Assembly (NCBI GenBank): GCA_016286785.1
Contig: JAEEUB010000006.1
Coordinates: 1-45,391 of the forward strand
Source: Candidatus Saccharimonadota bacterium
GTDB taxonomy: Bacteria > Patescibacteriota > Saccharimonadia > Saccharimonadales > Saccharimonadaceae
DNA: 45,391 nucleotides
Direction of reading: 5' to 3'
The first letter of the stretch is position 1. The number at the start of each line of letters is the position of its first letter. Both the position numbers and the translations under genes were made by a program. Shown in pieces: positions 15,902 to 24,748 of the stretch. A model generated the notes under the pieces. It did no database searches. It worked only from the letters and a program-made list of their open reading frames with translations, and was not told the origin of the DNA.

Positions 15902-16867
15902 ATGGAACAATCAGAGAAAATTGGAAAGCTAAAGCAAAAACTAAAAGAATTAAATGCTGAGTATGCTAAAATTAAAGAGATTAAAGCGGAACGCCGTGCA
16001 GAATTCGGTCGCCAACTAAATGAGGCCAAGCAGAAGGTTCTAGCCGAAATTAAAAAGGCTGAGCAAGACTTAATTAATAAAGAATCTAAGCCAATCGATA
16101 TTACGGCTTGGTCCGGCGTAAACGAACCTCTCCCCGAATTTTATCCGGCAACTTTAGGATCAAAGCATCCCCTGATGGCCGAACTAGATCGCGTCACGGG
16201 TATTTATCAAATGATGGGATTTGATGTGGTAGAATCCCGCCAACTCGACGACGAGTTTCATATGTTCGATAGTCTAAATTTCGTTAAAGAACACCCGGCA
16301 CGAGATGGCTACGATACTTTCCGTACAGAAGAAGGCCTAATCCCGCCAGCTCATACCTCAACCATGCAGCACCGAGTACTTAAAAGTTATAAACACAAAT
16401 TGGAAGAAGGAGAAGCAATAGCGGTTGTTGTTCCTGGTCGTGTATACAGAAACGAGGACGTAGATGCTACTCACGAACACACTTTTTATCAGTGCGAGGG
16501 GGTCTATGTTTCTAAGGATTGTACCATGGGAGATATGCTAGGGATTTTGAGGGAATTCTTTGAAAAGTATTACGAGCAAAAATTGAATATTAGAACCCAG
16601 CCAGGTTATTTCCCATTTACCGAGCCGTCATTAGAGTTTATGATTGAAAAACCAAAGTCTCTAGGCGGCAAAAAAGGCGACTTTTTGGAGATGCTAGGGT
16701 GCGGCATGATTCATCCTAATGTATTAAAAATGGCCGGGATTGACCCATTAAAGTACCACGGTTTTGCCTGGGGCGGAGGGATCGACCGCCTCGTAATGTT
16801 GCGCTATGGTTTAGGAGACGTTCGTCACTTTGAATCTGGAAACTTAAACTTTTTGAGGGAGTTTTAA
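15902..16867 (+). CDS. pheS: Phenylalanyl-tRNA synthetase alpha subunit
   Basis: PheS is the catalytic subunit of the alpha2-beta2 PheRS, which charges tRNA-Phe. It has an N-terminal coiled coil (residues ~1-60) that binds the tRNA, then class II motifs: HPLMAELDRVTGIYQMMGFDVVE, motif 2 region VVVPGRVYRNEDVDATHEHTF, and motif 3 GFAWGGGIDRLVMLRYGLGDVR. FPFTEPSLEF forms part of the Phe pocket. The 321-aa length is typical. It is followed by pheT after one base, the usual pheST operon. Confidence 0.96.
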   Translation: MEQSEKIGKLKQKLKELNAEYAKIKEIKAERRAEFGRQLNEAKQKVLAEIKKAEQDLINKESKPIDITAWSGVNEPLPEFYPATLGSKHPLMAELDRVTGIYQMMGFDVVESRQLDDEFHMFDSLNFVKEHPARDGYDTFRTEEGLIPPAHTSTMQHRVLKSYKHKLEEGEAIAVVVPGRVYRNEDVDATHEHTFYQCEGVYVSKDCTMGDMLGILREFFEKYYEQKLNIRTQPGYFPFTEPSLEFMIEKPKSLGGKKGDFLEMLGCGMIHPNVLKMAGIDPLKYHGFAWGGGIDRLVMLRYGLGDVRHFESGNLNFLREF

Positions 16868-16868
16868 C

Positions 16869-19217
16869 ATGAAAATTTCACTAAACTGGCTAAGAAAATA
16901 TGTAGATATAAATATCCCAAATGAAGAACTCATTCGACTTATCGGCGCGCGCCTAGTGGAGGTCGAGGGTGTAATCGACGAGACTAGTAAATATGATAAA
17001 ATCTACGTTGCGCGCGTTGAGAAAGCCGAAAAAATCCCAGACACACATTTAACGCTATGCCAAATTAATGTAGGAACAGCTTCTGATTCATTGGTCCAAG
17101 TCGTATGTGGCGCACCAAACGTGCGCGAGGGGATGCTCGTAGCTTGGATTGCGCCCGGCGCCATTGTTCCAGCATCAGTCAAGGAAGACGCGCCTTTTGT
17201 AATCGGCAAACGCAAAATGCTAAAAAAATACGAATCAAGCGGCATGCTTGCCGGAGCAGACGAGCTAGATTTTGGTGATGATCATAGCGGAATCGTAGAA
17301 ATAGACCCAAAGGAAGCAAAGCCAGGAGACTTGCTTGCGGACGTTTTTAATCTAAAGGATTTAATCCTAGAAATTGAAAATAAGTCCTTGACGCATCGTC
17401 CGGATTGTTTTGGTATTATTGGATTTGCCCGCGAAGTCGCCGGAATCATGGGGCAAAAGTTTAATGACCCAGATTTCTTGTTTAAAGAAGACACTTTCAA
17501 GGATCTCGTATTAAAACAAACCAAGACTGGCCTAGAAAGCGAGGACCAAAAGATCGATATTGAGGTTTCTGATTCTAAAATATGTCCAAGATATTCTGCA
17601 GCTGTACTCAAAATTAAAGATGCTACAGAAAAAGAAAAGTACCTGACCAGTATGCAGGTGCTCCTAGCCAAATCTGGCATGAATAGTATTTCAAAGATAG
17701 TAGACATCACAAACTATATTATGCTTTTAACCGGCCAACCGTTGCACGCTTTTGATTTTGATAAATTTGTTAAGGTCGGAAAGAATAGTAGTCCAAAAAT
17801 AGCGGTAAGGCTTGCCAAAAACGGCGAAAAAATGATCTTACTGGACGACGAGGAGGTTGAACTAAACGAAAACGACATCGTTATTGCAAGTGGCGATACT
17901 CCAGTGGCACTAGCAGGTGCTATGGGGGGTAAAAATACTATGGTAGATGACGAAACCAAGCAAATATTACTAGAGTCGGCGTCATTTAGTTTATATAATC
18001 TTCGTAAGACTCAAATGGCTCATGGCATCTTCTCCGAAGCAATCACCAGATTTACAAAAGGCGTGCCGTGCGGAGGCACATTTAATGTGCTAGCCGAAGC
18101 TTCAAAAGAAATTGGCGGAAAACCGGTGGCGGTTAAAGATTATTACATGGAGCCCAATCTACAGCCTATTGTAAAAATTACAACAAAAGAAATTAACAGC
18201 CTTCTAGGCACGAACTACGACGAAAAGCTCATCATGGATACATTAAAAAATGTTGGTTTTGAGGTCCAAAATGATAAGAGCGAGTTAACCGTAATTCCAA
18301 AGTATTGGCGTACCGATATTCATATTAAAGAGGACATAATCGAAGAAGTAGGGCGATTGCTTGGTTACGATAATATTATTCCAACATTGCCACTACACGG
18401 CACGGCCGACATCAATTCAATGTTTGCGCTAAAACACAAAATCCGCGATTTGATGGATAAGCTCGGCGCAAACGAACTATTGACCTATAGCTTTGTCTCT
18501 GGCAAATTACTTGAAAAAGCCAATCAAGACCAATCAAACTCGTACAAAATTGTTAATTCAATCTCACCAGAGCTACAATATGTTAGACAAAGTATCGTTC
18601 CGAGTTTACTAGATAAGGCGTTTTTAAACGAGAAATTACCAGTTGAACAATTCGCAATCTACGAAATGAACAAAGTGTATCGTAAAGAATGGGGTAGAGA
18701 CGAGGAGGACGTACCGGTAGAAAAAAATTCGCTAGGATTCATTATTGCAGAGCGTAAAAAGAAAGAAACTGCATACTATGCCGCTAAAAAATATGTCGCA
18801 AGACTGCTAGGTGAAATTGGGATAGTTCCAGAATTCTTGCCACTAAAAAACAGCAACGCCACTTTAAGGCCATTTGATTCAAATCGTTCGGCCGAAATAG
18901 TACTAAAGAACAAAACAATTGGTGTAGTGGGAGAGTTTAAAAATTCAGTGCGCGCCAGCTTTAAACTCGCCGAATACTTAGCTGGCTTCGAGCTAGACCT
19001 AGACGCCGTTTTGCAAAGTGCAAAACTTAAAAAAGAAATCAGGCCGTTTAGCAAAAAATCAGAAGATATAACTATTACTACTGATACCTCGTATGAAGAA
19101 ACTTTAAAGAAAGTACAAAAAGAACATCCCGGGGCTAGAATTGAGCCCGGAACAATCTATCAGGGTATTGGGCAAAAAACCAAAAATATGACATTCCATC
19201 TAGAATTCGTAGAATAA
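16869..19217 (+). CDS. pheT: Phenylalanyl-tRNA synthetase beta subunit
   Basis: This 782-aa protein is the PheRS beta subunit. The domain order is complete: N-terminal MKISLNWLRKYVDI, tRNA-binding EMAP-like domain (~40-150, VVCGAPNVREGMLVAWIAPGA), B3/4 editing domain with NKSLTHRPDCFG and later VDITNYIMLLTGQPLHAFD, B5 domain (~405-475, ending IEEVGRLLGYDNI), core domain, and a C-terminal ferredoxin-fold anticodon-binding domain (RPFSKKSEDITI). The B3/4 domain clears mischarged Tyr-tRNA-Phe. The gene is co-transcribed with pheS. Confidence 0.96.
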   Translation: MKISLNWLRKYVDINIPNEELIRLIGARLVEVEGVIDETSKYDKIYVARVEKAEKIPDTHLTLCQINVGTASDSLVQVVCGAPNVREGMLVAWIAPGAIVPASVKEDAPFVIGKRKMLKKYESSGMLAGADELDFGDDHSGIVEIDPKEAKPGDLLADVFNLKDLILEIENKSLTHRPDCFGIIGFAREVAGIMGQKFNDPDFLFKEDTFKDLVLKQTKTGLESEDQKIDIEVSDSKICPRYSAAVLKIKDATEKEKYLTSMQVLLAKSGMNSISKIVDITNYIMLLTGQPLHAFDFDKFVKVGKNSSPKIAVRLAKNGEKMILLDDEEVELNENDIVIASGDTPVALAGAMGGKNTMVDDETKQILLESASFSLYNLRKTQMAHGIFSEAITRFTKGVPCGGTFNVLAEASKEIGGKPVAVKDYYMEPNLQPIVKITTKEINSLLGTNYDEKLIMDTLKNVGFEVQNDKSELTVIPKYWRTDIHIKEDIIEEVGRLLGYDNIIPTLPLHGTADINSMFALKHKIRDLMDKLGANELLTYSFVSGKLLEKANQDQSNSYKIVNSISPELQYVRQSIVPSLLDKAFLNEKLPVEQFAIYEMNKVYRKEWGRDEEDVPVEKNSLGFIIAERKKKETAYYAAKKYVARLLGEIGIVPEFLPLKNSNATLRPFDSNRSAEIVLKNKTIGVVGEFKNSVRASFKLAEYLAGFELDLDAVLQSAKLKKEIRPFSKKSEDITITTDTSYEETLKKVQKEHPGARIEPGTIYQGIGQKTKNMTFHLEFVE

Positions 19218-19262
19218 TCGCAACGTCACCATTCCTTTTAAAGTTGCATACAATTATACTTA

Positions 19263-19271
19263 TGCTATAAT
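19263..19271 (+). promoter_or_regulatory. Leaderless ftsE promoter
   Basis: TGC-TATAAT (-10 at 19266-19271) with a possible TTGCAT 16 bp upstream. The ATG at 19278 lies 6 nt after the -10. Confidence 0.7.
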
Positions 19272-19277
19272 ATTCTT

Positions 19278-20045
19278 ATGATATTGCTCGATTCGGTTAC
19301 CAAAAAGTATCCCGGCGATTCTGAGCTAGCGCTCGATTCGGTATCTTTGCATATCGAGCCGAATGAATTTGTTTTTTTGGTTGGAAAATCAGGCGCTGGT
19401 AAATCCACCCTAATAAAGATGATAACCAAGGAGGAAATACCGGATTCTGGCAAGATTATAATTGGCGGCATTGACTTAGACTACGTGAAAAAACGTCACA
19501 TTCCTGGCTATAGGCGGCGTCTTGGAGTGGTTTTTCAAGACTTTAAACTTTTGCCACGCAGAACGGTTTACGAAAATGTGGCATTTGCGCTAGAAATTGC
19601 CGGAATGAGCAACAAAGAGATTCGCCGCACTGTGCCAAAAGTACTAGAATTAGTCGACTTATTAGATCAAGCCAACAAATTTCCAGATCAACTCTCTGGT
19701 GGCCAAGCTCAGCGCGTTTCAATTGCCCGCTCCGTTGCAAGACAGCCTAAAATCCTAATCGCAGACGAGCCCACCGCCAATTTAGACAAACTAACTACGA
19801 GCGAAATTATCGATTTATTAAAGCGCATTAATGATTTTGGCACTACAATCCTTGTTACGACTCACAACGAGAACGTCGTTAACAATTTGCAAAAAAGGGT
19901 TGTAACCCTAAAAAATGGTAAAATCGTTAGCGATCAAAAAAATAATGGAATATATAGCCTAGATAATACACCAATACCAAAACAACCGGCACGCAAAGTT
20001 CAAACGCCAGGTCATGCCCTGCGGCCCAGAAGAAAAATAATTTAG
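19278..20045 (+). CDS. ftsE: Cell-division ABC ATPase FtsE
   Basis: FtsE is the cytoplasmic ATPase of the FtsEX complex, which regulates peptidoglycan hydrolases at the division site. ABC motifs are intact: Walker A GKSGAGKST (36-44), Q-loop VVFQDFKLLP (~84-93), signature LSGGQ (139-143), Walker B ILIADEPTANLD (159-170) and the switch His in VTTHNE. FtsE-specific phrases include RTVYENVAFAL. At 255 aa it has ~35 extra basic C-terminal residues (PGHALRPRRKII). ftsX follows 8 bases later, then a CHAP hydrolase that is probably its target. Confidence 0.94.
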   Translation: MILLDSVTKKYPGDSELALDSVSLHIEPNEFVFLVGKSGAGKSTLIKMITKEEIPDSGKIIIGGIDLDYVKKRHIPGYRRRLGVVFQDFKLLPRRTVYENVAFALEIAGMSNKEIRRTVPKVLELVDLLDQANKFPDQLSGGQAQRVSIARSVARQPKILIADEPTANLDKLTTSEIIDLLKRINDFGTTILVTTHNENVVNNLQKRVVTLKNGKIVSDQKNNGIYSLDNTPIPKQPARKVQTPGHALRPRRKII

Positions 20046-20053
20046 AGGCAAAA

Positions 20054-21079
20054 ATGACGAAAGAAGAAAAAGCGAAAACAATTAAGAAAACATCCAAGAA
20101 AAACCTCCGCACCATGCAAAAAAATCGGAAGCGACATATTTTGCGGGAAAGAGCAAGGATTGTTAAATATGGAACCAAAGGCTTTGGCCGCAATATTTGG
20201 CTTTCTACGGCCGCCACGGCGGTCATGGCAATAACGCTAATCATTTTATTTGTAACGATAGTCGCAAGTGTAATCTTAACTAGTACTGCCGAAATGATGA
20301 AAGACAAAATAGATATTACGATTTATTTTAAACCCAACACTTCGGCCGAAACACTTGACGAATTAACCAATTTAATCAAAGAAGATCCAAACATCAAGAG
20401 TGTAGACGCGTCTACGTCTGCTCAGGAATATGAAAAATTCTTAGCCGAAAACAAAAATAGTGATGACGTGCTAGAAATACTAGACGACGAAATGAAGCAA
20501 TTAATGATTAGCAAGATGCAAGCAACAATGAGGATTAAGGTTTATGATGTAGATAACCTCACTAGCGTTAAAGAAATTGTTGAAGAAAATGAAACATTTA
20601 GGGCTTATACAGACAAAGAAAAAGCTCCAACCTACGATGTTAACCAAGCCGAAATCGCCACCATCACCTCATGGGCAAGAATTGCTCGCACGGGCGGCAT
20701 TATCCTTGCTGCAGTTTTTCTGGTCATCTCGATTTTAATTATATTTAGTACCATCAGGATGGCAATCTTCTCTCGTCGCGAAGAAATATATATGATGAAA
20801 CTAGTTGGTGCCGACAAAAGCTTTATTCGTGGACCGTTCCTAGTCGAGGCTGAGATTTGCGGCATAATCGCCGGCCTAATTGCCGCCACGATATCTTATT
20901 TTGGGTTCCGTTTCCTGTCGCCAAAGTTAGAAGGCTACGGTATCGACGTTAGCTCAATTAATTCCATCTTAGAATCTAACCAACTAATTATTGTTTTTGC
21001 AATCTTTATTGTGGCGGGCGCACTAATCGGCAGAATATCGGCAAGGCTAGCAGTTTCTAAATACTTGCATAAGACATAA
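20054..21079 (+). CDS. ftsX: Cell-division membrane protein FtsX
   Basis: FtsX is the membrane partner of FtsE. The 341-aa protein has a basic N-terminal extension of ~45 residues, a first helix (~55-80), and an extracellular domain (~85-205) containing the FtsX-type IDITIYFKPNTSAETLDEL start. Three more helices lie at ~220-240, ~270-290 and ~315-335, with the cytoplasmic loop REEIYMMKLVGADKSFIRGPFLVEA typical of the family. FtsX passes the ATPase signal to an extracellular coiled-coil hydrolase, here most likely the next gene product. GAGG upstream gives a ribosome site. Confidence 0.93.
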   Translation: MTKEEKAKTIKKTSKKNLRTMQKNRKRHILRERARIVKYGTKGFGRNIWLSTAATAVMAITLIILFVTIVASVILTSTAEMMKDKIDITIYFKPNTSAETLDELTNLIKEDPNIKSVDASTSAQEYEKFLAENKNSDDVLEILDDEMKQLMISKMQATMRIKVYDVDNLTSVKEIVEENETFRAYTDKEKAPTYDVNQAEIATITSWARIARTGGIILAAVFLVISILIIFSTIRMAIFSRREEIYMMKLVGADKSFIRGPFLVEAEICGIIAGLIAATISYFGFRFLSPKLEGYGIDVSSINSILESNQLIIVFAIFIVAGALIGRISARLAVSKYLHKT

Positions 21080-21085
21080 TCCTTA

Positions 21086-21094
21086 TGCTACAAT
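21086..21094 (+). promoter_or_regulatory. Leaderless promoter of the CHAP hydrolase gene
   Basis: TGC-TACAAT (-10 at 21089-21094), 6 nt before the ATG at 21101. Read-through from ftsEX is also possible since no terminator separates them. Confidence 0.6.
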
Positions 21095-21100
21095 AAAAAC

Positions 21101-22282
21101 ATGATAAGGCGAAACAAAAAATTAATTTTGATCCTAGGGATAATCTCGGTAATGGTAGGGGCGCCAACTGCGTCAGTATTTATTAATAATCAATCGGCCG
21201 ATGCTATTTCTAAAGCCTGTCAAAACTCTGCCGCATGCCGTGAAGCCGTAGAAAAAGAGAAAGAAGCTACCAAAAATGCCGCCTCTGCGGCTCAAACCGC
21301 CAATGCCTATCAGGCAAAAGTTGGCGAATTAACAGTAGAGGTAGCAAAAAAGGAAGCCGAAATCGCCGAAACCGAAGCTGAAATTAAAGATTTAAAAGGT
21401 CAAATCGCCGAAACCGAAGCACGTTTAGCCGAGGAGCAAGAGGCCTTGGCTGAGCTTCTTGTTAATATGCATTTTGAATCGGATGCGGAGCCAATCAAGA
21501 TTCTGGCGGGTGCCAGCTCTATTTCAGACTTAGCTGAAAAAGCAGCCCGAGAAGAAGTTGTTAAAGAACAAATTAGCGCTACCGCCGTGGCAGTAAAAAA
21601 AGCAAAAGAAAAGCTAGAAGCCGATAAGGCCGAAGTAGAGAGGTTGCTCGAAGAGCAACAATCGGCAAGAGAGTCGCTAGTCGCTAAAAAAAGTGAACAG
21701 CAAGCGTTAGTTACCAAGTACGAAAATGACGCAGAAGCATATGCGGAAGTTGCAAAAGCTGCCCAACTTGCCCAACGCGAAGCAGAAAAAGCCGAACAAG
21801 AGGCTCACCCAGAACTATATCGAGGTAGTGCTTACACTGGCGCAAATACCTATCCATGGCAGGCCGATTGCCCAGGCAGGCAAGACGAGTATATTACTTA
21901 CTGGGAAGATGGTCTAGGTTGGAATAGTATCGGCGGCTATGTTTGCGAATGTGTCAGCTACGCAGGCTGGAAAGCGTACGAAAGATTTGGAGTTGCAATC
22001 AGCTGGGGGAATGCGTATTCTTGGGACGATGCCGCGATTTCGGCTGGATATCTAGTAAATAAAACCCCGGCAGCAAACACGGTTGGCCAGGTGGATGGCT
22101 ATCCATATGGTCACGTATTTTGGGTAGAAAGCGTTAATTCAGATGGCTCAATTAACGTAACGGAATACAATAACGCCTATGCTACATATCTATATTCGGG
22201 CAGCATGCATTATGGCGACTTTGGCTCCCGTACGATCTCTGCTAGTGAGGTATGGCAATATAATTTCATCCATTTCGAATAA
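21101..22282 (+). CDS. Secreted coiled-coil CHAP peptidoglycan hydrolase (PcsB-like)
   Basis: This 393-aa protein has a signal peptide (RRNKK, hydrophobic core, cleavage near SADAIS, ~residue 35). A long coiled coil follows (~45-235, rich in Ala, Glu and Lys), then a C-terminal CHAP domain (~250-393). Catalytic residues are visible: Cys284 in CECVSYAGWKA, His338 in YPYGHVFWVE, and Asn/Glu in VTEYNNAY. The layout matches PcsB/CwlO-type division hydrolases that FtsX activates by moving the coiled coil. Position directly after ftsEX supports that pairing. It would cut stem peptides or cross-bridges during daughter-cell separation. Confidence 0.88.
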   Translation: MIRRNKKLILILGIISVMVGAPTASVFINNQSADAISKACQNSAACREAVEKEKEATKNAASAAQTANAYQAKVGELTVEVAKKEAEIAETEAEIKDLKGQIAETEARLAEEQEALAELLVNMHFESDAEPIKILAGASSISDLAEKAAREEVVKEQISATAVAVKKAKEKLEADKAEVERLLEEQQSARESLVAKKSEQQALVTKYENDAEAYAEVAKAAQLAQREAEKAEQEAHPELYRGSAYTGANTYPWQADCPGRQDEYITYWEDGLGWNSIGGYVCECVSYAGWKAYERFGVAISWGNAYSWDDAAISAGYLVNKTPAANTVGQVDGYPYGHVFWVESVNSDGSINVTEYNNAYATYLYSGSMHYGDFGSRTISASEVWQYNFIHFE

Positions 22283-22290
22283 AGTTGATG

Positions 22291-22299
22291 TGCTATAAT
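22291..22299 (+). promoter_or_regulatory. Leaderless promoter of the S41 protease gene
   Basis: TGC-TATAAT (-10 at 22294-22299), 7 nt before the ATG at 22307. Confidence 0.7.
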
Positions 22300-22306
22300 T
22301 AAAAAC

Positions 22307-23497
22307 ATGAGTTATAAAAAAGAGTGGAATGAGAAAAAAATTAGTTTAGCCAGCTCAATTATTATTGGCGGAGTACTTGCTGTAGCTGGGGTTTTTGTTG
22401 GACTAAATTGGAATAATTGGTTTAGCAGCTTCGGTCCGTATCTAGGCATAAATAGTAGCAACAATCTAGACTGGTCACCTCTTAACGAAGTATATGATAA
22501 GCTTGCTGGTTCCTATAACGGCGAACTAGACAAAACCAAAATGATCGAAGGAGCTAAAAAAGGGATGACCGAGGCTCTCGGCGACGTCTATACTGTCTAC
22601 ATGGATGCTGAGGAAGCTGCAGAATTTGAGGATGATCTTCATGGCAATGTTGGCAGTGGAATCGGAGTAGAAATGGGGATGAGAGACGGCTATGTTCGGG
22701 TTCTCAGGACTTTGCCAGACAATCCAGCTAGAAAAGCCGGTATTCTAGCAGGAGATATTATCTATAAGGTCAACGGCGAAGAAGTCTATACCCTTTCCAC
22801 GGAAGAAATCTCCAAAAAAGTTCGCGGCGAGGAAGGCACAGAGGTAACAGTTTCCGTCGTGAGAGATGGCGAAGAAAAATCATTCACCATGAAGCGAGAA
22901 ACTATCAATAATGTATCTGCCTACGTCGATTACGATGGCAGTACTGCAATTGTAACCGTAACTCGTTTCGATAACGACACCGGGACGATTGTTCAGGGTT
23001 TTGCTAAAAATTTCGCCGATAAAGGCGTCAAAAAAGTAATCCTAGATTTAAGAAACAATGGCGGCGGATATGTTGCTGCGGCCCAAGACCTACTGAGTCT
23101 CTGGATCGATAGCGACGCAATCCTAGTGCAAAAATCTAAACACTTTGGTGATTCCACTACAAAGAGTAGTTCTGGTAAGGCAATACTAAAAGATATGAAC
23201 ACAGTAGTATTAGTAAACGGTTCCTCTGCTTCGGCATCGGAAATCGTTGCCGGTGCACTGCAAGACTACGGTAAAGCTAAAATCGTAGGAGAAAAAACTT
23301 ACGGCAAAGGCGTTGTACAACAGTTGTTTAAATTGTCAAAAGGAACAGAACTAAAAGTAACGACCGCAGAATGGTATACCCCAAAAGAACGCTCAATCAA
23401 CGGCGAAGGAATTAAGCCGGATATAGAGGTAGAGCGCACCTACGAAGATATCAATGCCATGCGCGATCCTCAAATGGAAAAAGCTAAAAGTATATGA
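22307..23497 (+). CDS. ctpA: C-terminal processing protease, S41 family
   Basis: This 396-aa protein has one N-terminal membrane helix (~12-34) and then a CtpA-type serine protease outside the membrane. A PDZ domain (~105-195) contains GSGIGVEMGMRDG and NPARKAGILAGDIIYKVNGEEV. The protease core has VILDLRNNGGGY, the catalytic Ser in GSSASASE (305-312) and the catalytic Lys in EKTYGKGVVQ (~332). Such enzymes trim exported proteins from their C-terminus and often control wall hydrolases, which suits its place after the CHAP hydrolase. The stop overlaps the next start (ATGA). Confidence 0.95.
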   Translation: MSYKKEWNEKKISLASSIIIGGVLAVAGVFVGLNWNNWFSSFGPYLGINSSNNLDWSPLNEVYDKLAGSYNGELDKTKMIEGAKKGMTEALGDVYTVYMDAEEAAEFEDDLHGNVGSGIGVEMGMRDGYVRVLRTLPDNPARKAGILAGDIIYKVNGEEVYTLSTEEISKKVRGEEGTEVTVSVVRDGEEKSFTMKRETINNVSAYVDYDGSTAIVTVTRFDNDTGTIVQGFAKNFADKGVKKVILDLRNNGGGYVAAAQDLLSLWIDSDAILVQKSKHFGDSTTKSSSGKAILKDMNTVVLVNGSSASASEIVAGALQDYGKAKIVGEKTYGKGVVQQLFKLSKGTELKVTTAEWYTPKERSINGEGIKPDIEVERTYEDINAMRDPQMEKAKSI

Positions 23498-24732
23498 AAA
23501 TAGTAATCGCAACAGCAGTTTACTACCCAATGATTAACGGGGTAGCGATGTTCTCGCACAACCTTGCAAAGGGCTTATCCGCTAGGGGTCACGAGGTGCT
23601 AGTTCTTTGCCCTAGTCAAACCGGCAAAAACTACACCAAAATCGAAGACGGTGTCAAGGTGTGCCATCTTAAATCGATCGACATTAGAGTATACCCAGAT
23701 CAAATCAACAAAGTTCCACCAAGGAAAAAGATATTTGGGCTAGAACTTCCGCATTTATTCTATAAAGAAGGACTTAAGGTCTCGGTGTTTCCGTCTCCAG
23801 AAATCAAAAGAATCTTAAATAATTTCAAGCCAGATGTAGTACACGTACAGGTTTCAGACCCCATAGGATTGTCTGTGGTATCTTATGCTAGGAAAAATCA
23901 CGTTCCGATTGTGACGACCGAGCACAACCAGCCAGAAGTAATAACGGAGTCTCTCAAAATGCCAAAGCCGGTAAGACGCCCGGTCAATGCTCTGCTTTCC
24001 TCATATTTTCGAAATCGTCAGAGTAGAAGTGATTTTGTGACAATGCCGACCGAACAAGCGATTCGTAACCTTCTTAAAAAACACGAACTCGGAATTCCAA
24101 TAGCAGCAGTATCGAATGGCGTTGATCTGTCTAATTTTAAACCCGGAAAAGCCCCTTCAAAAATCTATGAAAAATACAAGATTCCAAAGACTAGCCCAAT
24201 AATCCTTTATATCGGCCGTGTGGATCCAGAAAAAAAGGTCGGTACTATAATTTCCGCATTCAATCAAGCGCGTAGGGTTGTTCCGAAAGCAAGGCTAGTT
24301 ATAGTTGGCGATGGGGTAGATAAAATGCGACTTGAAAAGATGGTAAAAAAGCTTTCATTAGAAAACGATGTGATGTTTTTAGGCCGAGTTTTGCCACCAG
24401 ATTTGTATGAGCTTTATAAAACTGGAACAGTGTTTGCTACAGCTAGCGAGATTGAGACCCAGGGGATAGTTCTAATCGAGGCCGCGGCTTCTGGTCTGCC
24501 CCTAATCGCAGTAAACAAAGGGGCAGTGGGTGAGGTGTGTATTAATGGCAAAAATGGTTTTCTTTGCGAGCCTGGCAACATTAACGAAATTGCCAATGCA
24601 ATGATAAAGACATTATCCGATAAAAAGTTGCAAGACAAGTTTTCTAAAAACTCAATCAAGATAGCTGGAGAACATGATCTCGAGAGAACTCTCGATAAAT
24701 TCATCAATATTTACAATAAAGTTATAAGATGA
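23494..24732 (+). CDS. GT4-family glycosyltransferase
   Basis: This 412-aa GT-B enzyme of family GT4 has the N-terminal phrase YYPMINGVAMFSHNLAKGLSARGHEV (acceptor side), IGRVDPEKKVGTIISAF at the donor domain, and the EX7E region EIETQGIVLIEAAASGLPLIA that binds the nucleotide sugar. Overall it resembles diacylglycerol glucosyl/mannosyltransferases (UgtP/PimA-like), so a glycolipid or cell-envelope product is likely. The acceptor cannot be told from sequence. It has no signal or membrane helix. It overlaps the protease gene by 4 bases (ATGA), suggesting coupled translation. Confidence 0.85.
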   Translation: MKIVIATAVYYPMINGVAMFSHNLAKGLSARGHEVLVLCPSQTGKNYTKIEDGVKVCHLKSIDIRVYPDQINKVPPRKKIFGLELPHLFYKEGLKVSVFPSPEIKRILNNFKPDVVHVQVSDPIGLSVVSYARKNHVPIVTTEHNQPEVITESLKMPKPVRRPVNALLSSYFRNRQSRSDFVTMPTEQAIRNLLKKHELGIPIAAVSNGVDLSNFKPGKAPSKIYEKYKIPKTSPIILYIGRVDPEKKVGTIISAFNQARRVVPKARLVIVGDGVDKMRLEKMVKKLSLENDVMFLGRVLPPDLYELYKTGTVFATASEIETQGIVLIEAAASGLPLIAVNKGAVGEVCINGKNGFLCEPGNINEIANAMIKTLSDKKLQDKFSKNSIKIAGEHDLERTLDKFINIYNKVIR

Positions 24733-24741
24733 TGTTATAAT
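24733..24741 (+). promoter_or_regulatory. Leaderless leuS promoter
   Basis: TGT-TATAAT (-10 at 24736-24741), 7 nt before the ATG at 24749. Confidence 0.68.
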
Positions 24742-24748
24742 ATCTATC

